This document shows positions 12,768 through 19,603 of a stretch of DNA of 20,645 nt, in pieces. Position 1 is the first letter of the stretch; the number at the start of each line of letters is the position of its first letter. Source of the stretch: Streptococcus mitis (GTDB lineage: Bacteria > Bacillota > Bacilli > Lactobacillales > Streptococcaceae); NCBI GenBank assembly GCA_018364455.1, contig JAGZLW010000033.1, positions 1-20,645 on the forward strand, given 5' to 3'. Below the pieces are notes generated by a model, which saw only the letters and a list, made by a program, of their open reading frames with translations, made no database searches and was not told the origin of the DNA. The position numbers were made by a program, and so were the translations under genes.

Positions 12768-14339
12768 TTACTTACGTTTCTTCTTCGCTTTTTTCATTTT
12801 GTTAGCCATGCGTTTCATGGACTGTTTCATAGCAAATTCACCAATTTTACCTTTAAGTCCGCCACCAAACATCTGACTCATATCTGGCATTCCTGCTCCT
12901 CCGAAAGCTGACAGGTCAGGCATACCGCCTTGTCCCATCATTCCTTCAAGGGCAGACATATCCATTCCTCCCATATTTGGCATATTTTTAGGAAGGTTGT
13001 TTGGATTGATTCCCATCTGCTTCATCATTTTGTTCATATCCCCAGACATAACACCCTGCATGAGTTGTTTAGCTTGGTTAAAGTCTTTGATGAATTTATT
13101 GACTTCGACAAAGGTATTTCCAGAACCAGCAGCGATACGACGACGACGGCTTGGATTTAACAAATCTGGATTTTCACGCTCTTCAGGCGTCATAGAAGAA
13201 ACAATGGCACGTTTGCGAGCAATCTGGCGTTCATCTACCTTCATGTTTTGAAGTGCTGGATTGTTGGCCATACCTGGAATCATCTTGAGCAAGTCTTCCA
13301 TCGGCCCCATATTTTGCACCTGATCCAACTGATCAATGAAATCATTGAAATCAAAGGTGTTTTCACGCATCTTCTCAGCCATTTCAAGGGCTTTTTGCTC
13401 ATCGTATTCTTGAGAAGCTTTCTCAATCAAAGTGAGCATATCTCCCATACCAAGAATACGACTTGACATGCGGTCTGGGTGGAAGGTTTCAATGTCCGTA
13501 ATCTTTTCACCTGTACCAGTGAACTTGATTGGTTTTCCAGTGATGTGACGAACAGATAGGGCCGCACCACCACGAGTATCACCATCAATCTTGGTAAGGA
13601 TAACCCCAGTCACTTCCAACTGAGCATTAAACTCACGCGCAACATTGGCCGCTTCTTGACCAATCATGGCATCAACGACGAGCAGAATTTCATTTGGTTG
13701 AGCCAATGCTTTTACATCACGAAGCTCATTCATCAGAAGCTCATCAATCTGCAAACGACCTGCCGTATCAATCAAGACATAGTCGTTATGATTGGCTTGG
13801 GCTTGTTCCAAACCTTGACGAACAATCTCCACAGCTGGAACCTCTGTCCCAAGTGCGAAAACCGGCACATCAATCTGTTGTCCCAAGGTCTTCAGCTGGT
13901 CAATGGCAGCTGGACGATAAATATCCGCCGCAATCATCAAAGGACGAGCATTTTCTTCTTTCTTGAGTTTGTTGGCCAATTTACCTGCAAAGGTTGTTTT
14001 ACCAGCCCCCTGCAAACCAACCATCATGATGATTGTAGGAATCTTAGGTGACTTGATAATTTCTGCCGTATCAGAACCTAAAACTGCTGTCAGTTCCTCA
14101 TCTACAATTTTAATAATCTGTTGCGCAGGATTAAGGGTATCAATGACCTCATGTCCGACTGCACGCTCACGAACTTTCTTAATAAAGTCCTTTACAACAG
14201 GCAAGGCAACGTCAGCTTCAAGCAAGGCCAAGCGAATTTCTTTGGTTGCCTCTTGGACATCAGATTCAGAGATTTTTCCTTTTTTACGTAAATTTTTAAA
14301 GACGTTCTGCAAACGTTCTGTTAAACTTTCAAATGCCAT
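12768..14339 (-). CDS. ffh: Signal recognition particle GTPase Ffh
   Basis: Protein component (SRP54) of the signal recognition particle, 523 residues. It binds signal sequences of membrane and exported proteins at the ribosome and docks with FtsY in GTP-bound form. The N domain is at about 1-90. The G domain has the P-loop GLQGAGKT (108-115), DTAGR (191-195) and TKIDGD (249-254). The M domain (from about 330) is followed by a Met/Gly-rich tail (PNMGGMDMSALEGMMGQ, then MPDLSAFGGAGMPDMSQMFG) and a lysine-rich end. The tail is long but usual in streptococci. It follows ylxM by eleven bases, with an AGAGGAAG ribosome site. Confidence 0.98.
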   Translation of the reverse strand: MAFESLTERLQNVFKNLRKKGKISESDVQEATKEIRLALLEADVALPVVKDFIKKVRERAVGHEVIDTLNPAQQIIKIVDEELTAVLGSDTAEIIKSPKIPTIIMMVGLQGAGKTTFAGKLANKLKKEENARPLMIAADIYRPAAIDQLKTLGQQIDVPVFALGTEVPAVEIVRQGLEQAQANHNDYVLIDTAGRLQIDELLMNELRDVKALAQPNEILLVVDAMIGQEAANVAREFNAQLEVTGVILTKIDGDTRGGAALSVRHITGKPIKFTGTGEKITDIETFHPDRMSSRILGMGDMLTLIEKASQEYDEQKALEMAEKMRENTFDFNDFIDQLDQVQNMGPMEDLLKMIPGMANNPALQNMKVDERQIARKRAIVSSMTPEERENPDLLNPSRRRRIAAGSGNTFVEVNKFIKDFNQAKQLMQGVMSGDMNKMMKQMGINPNNLPKNMPNMGGMDMSALEGMMGQGGMPDLSAFGGAGMPDMSQMFGGGLKGKIGEFAMKQSMKRMANKMKKAKKKRK

Positions 14340-14350
14340 GTTTCTTCCTC

Positions 14351-14683
14351 TTATTCTCTATTATCAATGCTTGTTAAAATTTCTATCTGCTCCTGCAGAA
14401 AGTCATCCTTGGGATAGCGCTCCAAAATCTGATCAAAAATCTGACTGCGGACAATGTAGTCCGAATACATGTGCAATTTCATCTCATAATCTTCCAGAAT
14501 CTTTTCTGTTCGCTTGATATTATCATAGACAGCTTGACGACTGACACCAAACTCCTCGGCAATTTCAGCAAGGCTGTAATCATCAGCGTAGTAGAGCTCG
14601 ATATAATTCATTTGCTTGTCTGTCAAAAGCGCCGCATAAAATTCAAAGAGCGCATTCATACGATTGGTTTTTTCGATTTCCAT
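14351..14683 (-). CDS. ylxM: YlxM-type SRP-associated helix-turn-helix protein
   Basis: Small (110-residue) helical protein of the UPF0122 family, with a sigma-region-4-like helix-turn-helix at about 28-58 ([19 protein letters not shown]) and an acidic C-terminal helix. The family is genetically linked to ffh in Firmicutes. In S. mutans YlxM is reported to bind SRP components and modulate Ffh GTPase activity. It is the first gene of a ylxM-ffh operon. The ATG has no ribosome site: the -10 box TATAAT ends seven bases before it, so the mRNA may start at or next to the initiation codon. A downstream ATG (residue 9) has no better site. Function is taken from the family. Confidence 0.94.
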
Positions 14684-14690
14684 AACTTTT

Positions 14691-14699
14691 ATTATACCA
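14691..14699 (-). promoter_or_regulatory. Extended -10 promoter of ylxM-ffh
   Basis: The minus strand reads TGGTATAAT (TATAAT at 14691-14696). No -35 match is seen at the usual distance. The predicted start, about 14684, adjoins the ylxM ATG at 14683. Confidence 0.7.
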
Positions 14700-14773
14700 A
14701 AAATTAGCCTAATCTACCACACTAAGAAGCCAATCCGAGAAGATAGCTAGCTAAATTTGAAAAAGACAAGAGA

Positions 14774-15151
14774 CTAGCCCCAAGTAATTTCCAATTGATA
14801 GCTGGCAAAGGGATGTCCCTCTTGATTTTGTAGTTGATAGTCTAAATGAATCTTTTGCCCATTAACTTCATAACGGCTCGTTTGGATGATAAACTCCTGC
14901 ATGCCCATAGGTGTGGGAATATAGGCTAAACTATCACTATCCTTTAAAAAGCGCATAATGGTCTTGGGATTGGAAAAACGGCTCATCACCAGTTCTTGAC
15001 CATGGAATTTAATCACTACTTTTTCCTTTTCCTCATTGTAGAAAAGCAAATAGCTATAATCTCCCTTCTCGTGCACTTCTACATCATAGAGTTGGTCAAT
15101 CACTTCCAACTGCTCATCAAACTGAATCGTATTTCGCATCCGAATCTTCAC
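14774..15151 (-). CDS. DUF1934 family protein (YwiB-like, calycin-fold)
   Basis: Small cytoplasmic protein of 125 residues, conserved in Firmicutes, belonging to the DUF1934 / B. subtilis YwiB family with a predicted lipocalin-like beta barrel. Alternating hydrophobic beta strands are visible (YSYLLFYN, KVVIKF, FIIQTSRY, IHLDYQLQ). The conserved YIPTPMG..F turn is typical. The start is GTG at 15151 with an AGAGGA site. An out-of-frame ATG overlaps it. The biochemical role is unknown. It is transcribed away from the HD-domain gene, and the two promoters overlap. No clear terminator is seen after its stop. Confidence 0.82.
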   Translation of the reverse strand: MKIRMRNTIQFDEQLEVIDQLYDVEVHEKGDYSYLLFYNEEKEKVVIKFHGQELVMSRFSNPKTIMRFLKDSDSLAYIPTPMGMQEFIIQTSRYEVNGQKIHLDYQLQNQEGHPFASYQLEITWG

Positions 15152-15183
15152 ATCAAGTCCTCTTTCTTGTCTCTTGTCCTACT

Positions 15184-15192
15184 ATTTTACCA
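15184..15192 (-). promoter_or_regulatory. Promoter of the DUF1934 gene
   Basis: The minus strand has an extended -10, TGGTAAAAT (TAAAAT at 15184-15189). The -35 at 17 bases, TAGCAA, is poor. Its upstream part overlaps the promoter of the divergent HD-domain gene. Confidence 0.5.
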
Positions 15193-15207
15193 AAAAGAGC
15201 AGGATTT

Positions 15208-15216
15208 TGCTATAAT
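15208..15216 (+). promoter_or_regulatory. Extended -10 promoter of the HD-domain gene
   Basis: TGCTATAAT, with TATAAT at 15211-15216. The expected transcription start falls on or within a base of A15223, the first base of the start codon. Confidence 0.75.
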
Positions 15217-15222
15217 GGTCAT

Positions 15223-16527
15223 ATGAACGAAAAAGTATTCCGTGACCCTGTTCACAACTACATCCATGTCAATAATCAAATCATCTACGACTTGATCAAT
15301 ACAAAAGAATTTCAGCGTTTGCGTCGTATCAAACAACTGGGAACTTCCAGTTATACCTTCCACGGCGGGGAGCACAGCCGCTTCTCCCACTGTCTAGGAG
15401 TCTATGAAATTGCACGACGCATCACAGAGATTTTTGAAGAAAAATATCCTGAAGAATGGAATCCTGCCGAGTCTCTCTTGACCATGACCGCTGCTCTCCT
15501 ACATGATCTTGGACATGGTGCCTACTCCCATACTTTTGAACATCTCTTTGATACAGACCACGAAGCCATTACTCAGGAGATTATCCAAAGTCCTGAAACG
15601 GAGATTCACCAAGTTCTTCTACAAGTGGCGCCAGATTTTCCAGAAAAGGTAGCCAGTGTCATCGACCATACCTATCCTAACAAGCAGGTCGTGCAACTCA
15701 TTTCTAGTCAGATTGATGCAGACCGCATGGACTATCTCTTGCGCGACTCCTATTTTACAGGAGCATCTTATGGAGAATTTGACCTGACTCGCATCCTCCG
15801 AGTCATTCGCCCTGTCGCAAATGGTATCGCCTTTCAGCGCAATGGCATGCATGCCATCGAAGACTATGTCCTCAGTCGCTACCAGATGTACATGCAGGTT
15901 TATTTTCATCCTGCAACACGCGCCATGGAAGTTCTCCTACAGAATCTCCTCAAGCGCGCCAAGGAACTCTACCCTGAGGATAAAGACTTCTTTGCACGAA
16001 CTTCCCCACATCTCCTGCCTTTCTTTGAAAAAAATGTGACCTTGTCTGATTATCTGGCTTTGGATGATGGTGTGATGAATACCTACTTCCAACTCTGGAT
16101 GACCAGTCCTGACAAGATTCTTGCAGACCTGTCGCAACGCTTTGTCAACCGCAAGGTCTTTAAATCCATTACCTTTTCACAAGAAGATCAAGACCAACTC
16201 GCCAGCATGAGAAAATTGGTTGAGGACATTGGCTTTGATCCCGACTACTACACTGCCATTCATAAGAACTTCGACCTCCCTTATGATATCTATCGTCCCG
16301 AATCTGAAAATCCACGGACACAGATTGAAATTTTACAAAAAAATGGAGAACTAGCCGAACTCTCTAGCCTGTCTCCTATCGTCCAATCCCTTGCTGGTAG
16401 TCGTCACGGAGATAATCGTTTTTATTTCCCGAAAGAAATGTTAGACCAAAACAGTATCTTTGCTAGCATTACCCAGCAATTTTTACACTTGATTGAGAAC
16501 GATCATTTTACCCCAAATAAAAACTAG
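15223..16527 (+). CDS. HD-domain (deoxy)nucleoside triphosphate hydrolase-like protein
   Basis: Protein of 434 residues of the HD superfamily, dGTPase/SAMHD1-like group (B. subtilis YwfO type). Metal ligands are present in order: His56 (HSRFSH), His94-Asp95 (LLHDLGHGAYSH) and Asp165 (QIDADRMDYLL). The N-terminus FRDPVHNYI and the ADRMDYLLRDSY segment are signatures of this group, whose members hydrolyse (d)NTPs or are activated by them. The exact substrate is unknown. The mRNA appears leaderless: no Shine-Dalgarno sequence exists and the -10 box lies six bases before the ATG. The HAD phosphatase gene follows after 12 bases and is very likely co-transcribed. Confidence 0.9.
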   Translation: MNEKVFRDPVHNYIHVNNQIIYDLINTKEFQRLRRIKQLGTSSYTFHGGEHSRFSHCLGVYEIARRITEIFEEKYPEEWNPAESLLTMTAALLHDLGHGAYSHTFEHLFDTDHEAITQEIIQSPETEIHQVLLQVAPDFPEKVASVIDHTYPNKQVVQLISSQIDADRMDYLLRDSYFTGASYGEFDLTRILRVIRPVANGIAFQRNGMHAIEDYVLSRYQMYMQVYFHPATRAMEVLLQNLLKRAKELYPEDKDFFARTSPHLLPFFEKNVTLSDYLALDDGVMNTYFQLWMTSPDKILADLSQRFVNRKVFKSITFSQEDQDQLASMRKLVEDIGFDPDYYTAIHKNFDLPYDIYRPESENPRTQIEILQKNGELAELSSLSPIVQSLAGSRHGDNRFYFPKEMLDQNSIFASITQQFLHLIENDHFTPNKN

Positions 16528-16539
16528 AAGAGGAAATTT

Positions 16540-17346
16540 ATGAGTATTAAACTAATTGCCGTCGATATTGACGGAACCCTTGTCAACAGCCAAAAGGAGA
16601 TTACTCCTGAAGTCTTTTCTGCCATCCAAGATGCCAAAGAAGCTGGTGTCAAAATCGTCATTGCAACTGGCCGCCCTATCGCAGGTGTTGCCAAACTTCT
16701 GGACGACTTGCAGTTGAGAGATGAAGGTGACTATGTTGTAACCTTCAACGGTGCCCTTGTCCAAGAAACTGCTACAGGACTTGAGATTATCAGCGAATCC
16801 TTGACCTATGAGGATTATCTGGATATGGAATTTCTCAGTCGCAAGCTCGGTGTCCACATGCATGCTATTACTAAGGATGGTATCTATACTGCCAATCGCA
16901 ATATCGGAAAATACACTGTGCACGAATCAACCCTCGTCAGCATGCCCATCTTCTATCGTACTCCTGAAGAAATGGCTGACAAGGAAATCGTCAAATGTAT
17001 GTTCATCGATGAGCCTGAGATTCTTGATGCTGCCATTGAAAAAATCCCAGCTGAATTTTACGAACGCTACTCCATCAACAAATCTGCTCCTTTCTACCTC
17101 GAACTCCTTAAAAAGAATGTGGACAAGGGTTCAGCAATTACTCACTTAGCTGAAAAACTAGGATTGACCAAAGATGAAACCATGGCAATCGGTGACGAAG
17201 AAAATGACCGTGCCATGCTGGAAGTCGTTGGGAATCCCGTTGTCATGGAAAATGGAAATCCAGAAATCAAAAAAATCGCCAAATACATCACTAAAACAAA
17301 TGACGAATCTGGCGTTGCCCATGCCATCCGTACGTGGGTACTGTAA
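16540..17346 (+). CDS. Cof-type HAD-IIB sugar phosphatase (YidA-like)
   Basis: Haloacid-dehalogenase-fold phosphatase of 268 residues. Motif I is DIDGTLVNS (9-17) with nucleophile Asp9 and acid/base Asp11. Motif II is ATGRP near 42, the conserved lysine is in NVDKGSA, and the metal-binding motif IV is IGDEENDRAMLE. The C2B cap domain between motifs II and III gives Cof-family specificity for sugar phosphates or related metabolites. E. coli YidA is of very similar length. Ribosome site AGAGGAAA upstream. It is second in an operon with the HD-domain gene and ends at a strong terminator. The physiological substrate cannot be predicted. Confidence 0.92.
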   Translation: MSIKLIAVDIDGTLVNSQKEITPEVFSAIQDAKEAGVKIVIATGRPIAGVAKLLDDLQLRDEGDYVVTFNGALVQETATGLEIISESLTYEDYLDMEFLSRKLGVHMHAITKDGIYTANRNIGKYTVHESTLVSMPIFYRTPEEMADKEIVKCMFIDEPEILDAAIEKIPAEFYERYSINKSAPFYLELLKKNVDKGSAITHLAEKLGLTKDETMAIGDEENDRAMLEVVGNPVVMENGNPEIKKIAKYITKTNDESGVAHAIRTWVL

Positions 17347-17362
17347 AAGGAAAGAATAGACG

Positions 17363-17387
17363 AAAACCGCTCGGCTGAGCGGTTTTT
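17363..17387 (+). terminator. Terminator of the HD-HAD operon (weakly bidirectional)
   Basis: AAAACCGCTC (17363-17372) pairs with GAGCGGTTTT (17377-17386) around GGCT, followed by T. On the minus strand it ends GGTTTTCG, so it may also stop the tRNA-Arg transcript. Confidence 0.88.
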
Positions 17388-17400
17388 GATGTCTAATTAA

Positions 17401-17472
17401 TGCCCCCTGCAGGAATCGAACCTGCAACTACTCCTTAGGAGGGAGTTGTTATATCCATTGAACTAAGGGAGC
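17401..17472 (-). tRNA. tRNA-Arg (anticodon CCT)
   Basis: A 72-base tRNA on the minus strand. Acceptor GCTCCCT (17472-17466) pairs with AGGGGGC with one G-T pair, and A is the discriminator. The anticodon arm ACTCC-CTCCTAA-GGAGT gives CCT, reading the rare AGG codon. The T-arm is GCAGG-TTCGATT-CCTGC. The D-stem GTTC/TAAC has one mismatch at its inner end, a common variation. CCA is not encoded. No promoter of its own is evident, because only about 40 bases, mostly occupied by the rplS terminator, separate it from rplS. Confidence 0.94.
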
Positions 17473-17477
17473 TAGAT

Positions 17478-17506
17478 AAAAACTCTGCTGAAGAAGCAGA
17501 GTTTTT
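17478..17506 (-). terminator. Terminator of rplS
   Basis: AAAAACTCTGCT and AGCAGAGTTTTT form a perfect 12-base stem (17478-17489 with 17495-17506) around a five-base loop. The run of T needed for termination is present on the minus strand. It lies between rplS and tRNA-Arg. Confidence 0.92.
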
Positions 17507-17514
17507 TAGTCGAA

Positions 17515-17862
17515 TTAACGACGGATTTCTTTGATACGAGCTGCTTTACCTTGAAGAGCACGCAAGTAGTACAATTTCGCACGACGTACTTTACCGTAAC
17601 GAACAACTTCGATTTTTTCAACACGTGGAGTGTGGATTGGGAAGATACGCTCAACACCTACACCGTTAGAGATTTTACGAACTGTGTAGTTTTCTGAGAT
17701 GCCAGCACCTTTACGTGCGATAACAACACCTTCAAAAATCTGGATACGTTCACGGTTACCTTCAACAACTTTCGCATGTACACGAACAGTGTCACCAGGA
17801 CGGAATGATGGGATATCTGTACGAAGTTGACCTTCAGTCAAGCTTTGGATTAATGGATTCAT
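17515..17862 (-). CDS. rplS: 50S ribosomal protein L19
   Basis: Large-subunit ribosomal protein of 115 residues, located at the interface with the 30S subunit. The sequence is highly conserved along its length: [16 protein letters not shown] (20-35), [14 protein letters not shown], the [32 protein letters not shown] block and the basic end. The start ATG at 17862 has an AGGAGA site. It is transcribed alone or with the following tRNA-Arg gene. A structured leader precedes it. Confidence 0.98.
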
Positions 17863-17887
17863 TTTATTCTCCTATCTTTGTCAATCT

Positions 17888-17951
17888 TGAGGAATCCTCC
17901 TCAGCGGATAAACTGTATTTTTGTGCGTCCATTACACACAAGATACAGTTT
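17888..17951 (-). promoter_or_regulatory. Candidate L19 autoregulatory leader structure
   Basis: On the minus strand AAACTGTAT (17943-17951) can pair with ATACAGTTT (17910-17918). The enclosed TTGTGTG/CGCACAA hairpin spans 17921-17941. A third hairpin, TGAGGA/TCCTCA (17888-17903), follows before the ribosome site. Firmicutes rplS genes are known to carry an L19 leader (Rfam family). Whether this is that fold needs a covariance-model search. The outer stem forms only if transcription starts upstream of the promoter I list next. Confidence 0.5.
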
Positions 17952-17975
17952 ACCAAATTTCCACAAAAAAGTAAA
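17947..17975 (-). promoter_or_regulatory. Candidate promoter of rplS
   Basis: The minus strand shows -35 TTTACT (17970-17975), a 17-base spacer and the extended -10 TGGTAAACT (TAAACT at 17947-17952). The predicted start is near 17940, so the first strand of the long outer stem would be left out of the RNA. Confidence 0.5.
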
Positions 17976-17980
17976 GAAAT

Positions 17981-18310
17981 TTATAGCAGAATTCCTAAAA
18001 AAATCGCAACCAAACCACCTAGGTAGGTCAAAGTCAGGTAAGAATAAAAGACCTTCTTATCACTTAGCAACCTTTGGAGTTCGTCATTCAAGGTCGAAAA
18101 AGTTGTCAAACCTCCACAAAATCCAGTTGCTAGAATAGCATAGACTTCCTTAGATTCCACATGATTGTAGAATAATCCAATTAAAAAACAACCTAGAAGA
18201 TTGGCTATGAGCGTTCCAAGTGGCAATTTAGAAGCTTGATTATAGCGGGAAAAGAAATACCGTACGAGCGCTCCAAGACCACAAGCAATTGCAAGATAGA
18301 CGATTACCAT
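17981..18310 (-). CDS. crcB: Fluoride exporter / channel CrcB (Fluc), second copy
   Basis: Four-helix membrane protein of 109 residues that works as a dimer to let fluoride leave the cell. Conserved features are GALVRYFFSRY near the N-terminus, the pore asparagine in TLIANLLGCFLIG, and GFCGGLTTFSTL at the helix-3 break where Na+ and the Phe box lie. It overlaps the other crcB by seven bases. Paired small crcB genes are common in Firmicutes and may form heterodimers with opposite membrane orientation. It ends the aroQ-crcB-crcB run. The rplS promoter starts just after it. Confidence 0.92.
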   Translation of the reverse strand: MVIVYLAIACGLGALVRYFFSRYNQASKLPLGTLIANLLGCFLIGLFYNHVESKEVYAILATGFCGGLTTFSTLNDELQRLLSDKKVFYSYLTLTYLGGLVAIFLGILL

Positions 18311-18678
18311 TTCTTCCTCCCTAGAAAATAAGCCAAGAGTAGACCTCCACCAATACTCAAAAGCAAATACATAACTAAACTAAGATAACGCCCAGTATCC
18401 AGTAGTTTCACAGCATCAAGCATGAGACTAGAAAAGGTTGTTAGACCTCCGCAAAAACCTGTACCTAGTGCTAAAACCAAGCCCTTACTAGTCCCCTTAT
18501 AGACCAGATAACCCTTGACAAGATAAACCAAGCAGAAAACTCCCAGATAGTTGACAAAGAGAGTGCCCCAAGGAAAGTCTGGACTGGCTGGCAACCAAGT
18601 GGAAACTAGGTAGCGGACAAGTCCGCCCAACATAGCAGCTAGAAAAATCCCTAGCGGATAAAATTGTTCTTTTTTCAT
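18304..18678 (-). CDS. crcB: Fluoride exporter / channel CrcB (Fluc), first copy
   Basis: Protein of 124 residues with four predicted membrane helices. Fluc signatures are GGLVRYLVSTW (near 20), WGTLFVNYLGVF (pore Asn) and GFCGGLTTFSSLMLD. Its N-terminus is longer and more basic (MKKEQFYPLG) than that of its partner. The start overlaps the chorismate mutase stop by four bases and its end overlaps the next crcB by seven. All three genes are thus probably translationally coupled. I find no fluoride riboswitch upstream of this operon. Confidence 0.92.
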   Translation of the reverse strand: MKKEQFYPLGIFLAAMLGGLVRYLVSTWLPASPDFPWGTLFVNYLGVFCLVYLVKGYLVYKGTSKGLVLALGTGFCGGLTTFSSLMLDAVKLLDTGRYLSLVMYLLLSIGGGLLLAYFLGRKKW

Positions 18679-18941
18679 TTGATATTTTGATCCTGATAAT
18701 CACGCGAACGTTTGAGTATGTCCGAAAAAGTCGCTACAATAGTCTCCTGATAGCGCTTGTCTCCTACACGACTTCTAACCTTTTCAAAAATAACTTCTTC
18801 TCTCTTGGTATCTAAAATTGCTTTACCTGAAGCTTTCTTATAGGCAACTACATCCTCAACCAAATGCATTCGTTCTTCTAAGAGCTTAACGATTTGGTCG
18901 TCGATTTGATCAATTTCTTGACGAATAATATCTAAATCCAT
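18675..18941 (-). CDS. Chorismate mutase (AroQ type)
   Basis: An 88-residue all-helical AroQ-class enzyme that converts chorismate to prephenate, the first step towards phenylalanine and tyrosine. The typical helix-1 pattern IRQEIDQIDDQIVKLLEERM (6-25) includes the active-site Arg7 position, followed by LVEDVVAYKKASGKAILDTKREE, with Lys35 or Lys36 and Arg47 as expected substrate contacts. Length fits a monofunctional domain (about 90). It has a strong AAGGAGGAG ribosome site. It leads an operon with the two crcB genes, an association without obvious metabolic logic. Confidence 0.92.
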   Translation of the reverse strand: MDLDIIRQEIDQIDDQIVKLLEERMHLVEDVVAYKKASGKAILDTKREEVIFEKVRSRVGDKRYQETIVATFSDILKRSRDYQDQNIK

Positions 18942-18965
18942 ACAATCTCCTCCTTTATTTGAATT

Positions 18966-18974
18966 ATTGTATCA
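18966..18974 (-). promoter_or_regulatory. Extended -10 promoter of the chorismate mutase-crcB operon
   Basis: The minus strand reads TGATACAAT (TACAAT at 18966-18971), with no good -35 box at 17 bases. The start near 18959 gives a short leader, too short for a riboswitch. Confidence 0.55.
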
Positions 18975-19017
18975 AAAAGCCACCAAATAGGCTAGTAAAA
19001 TCTCAACTCACGATAAG

Positions 19018-19051
19018 AAAAATGCACTGATTGATTACATCAGCGCACTTT
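19018..19051 (-). terminator. Terminator of the flavodoxin gene
   Basis: On the minus strand AAAGTGCGCTGAT (19051-19039) pairs with ATCAGTGCATTT (19031-19020), with one bulged G and one G-T pair, and a T-run follows. It begins six bases after the flavodoxin stop. Confidence 0.8.
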
Positions 19052-19056
19052 TATGC

Positions 19057-19500
19057 TTATCCTACTTTAGCAGCCAATTCTTCTGCGAATTGTTCTAAGC
19101 GTTCAATGTCTTCTTCCTCGGCAGAAAGATCAACTTTAACACACTCTGAACCTTTTTCTGCTCCTGTTGACACAAAGACACGGTCAAAGTCATCAACAGC
19201 CTTACAGAATTCATCGTAGAAGGTATCTCCTGAGCCGACCACTCCGTAGATTTTGCCATTCAAGTTGAGATCTGCTAGGTCTTCGTAGAAGTCCATCATC
19301 TCATCTGGCAATTCTCCATCACCATAAGTATAGGTCGCAACGATAGCGATGTCTGCTTCCAAGAAGTCTGAAGCGTCAACAGTTGTACATTCATCAACAT
19401 CGACATCCAAGCCCAAGTCACGTAATTTGTCTGCTACAATATCTGCAATTTCTTCGGTATTACCGGTCATACTGGCAAATACAATTTTTGCTAATGCCAT
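19057..19500 (-). CDS. fldA: Flavodoxin
   Basis: Small acidic electron carrier of 147 residues binding FMN non-covalently. The phosphate-binding loop is SMTGNTEE (10-17). The flavin-stacking regions are ATYTYGDGELPDE and GSGDTFYDEFCKAVDDF. Short-chain flavodoxins of this size are typical of streptococci, where they are essential in pneumococcus and linked to the mevalonate/isoprenoid enzymes or deoxyribonucleotide synthesis. The partner is not evident from this window. GAGGAGG ribosome site, monocistronic, divergent from nrnA. Confidence 0.94.
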   Translation of the reverse strand: MALAKIVFASMTGNTEEIADIVADKLRDLGLDVDVDECTTVDASDFLEADIAIVATYTYGDGELPDEMMDFYEDLADLNLNGKIYGVVGSGDTFYDEFCKAVDDFDRVFVSTGAEKGSECVKVDLSAEEEDIERLEQFAEELAAKVG

Positions 19501-19527
19501 ATCGTCCTCCTCAATTTATCTTTCTCC

Positions 19528-19536
19528 ATTATATCA
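19528..19536 (-). promoter_or_regulatory. Extended -10 promoter of the flavodoxin gene
   Basis: The minus strand reads TGATATAAT (TATAAT at 19528-19533). The -35 box is weak. Confidence 0.65.
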
Positions 19537-19568
19537 CATCTTTTTCATTTTAAAAATAAAAATTCTTG

Positions 19569-19577
19569 TGCTACAAT
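19569..19577 (+). promoter_or_regulatory. Extended -10 promoter of nrnA
   Basis: TGCTACAAT (TACAAT at 19572-19577), with an AT-rich, poorly matching -35. It is divergent from the flavodoxin promoter, about 40 bases away. Confidence 0.6.
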
Positions 19578-19603
19578 GAAATGAGAAAGAATTGAGGTTA
19601 TTT

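Noticed and set aside
13963..14517. Plus-strand frame of 184 codons opposite ffh and ylxM
   Set aside because: It spans two real genes and their junction on the other strand, and shows no ribosome site.
18942..19018. Fluoride riboswitch upstream of the crcB operon
   Set aside because: The leader is only about 20 bases after the predicted start and lacks the conserved crcB pseudoknot sequences.
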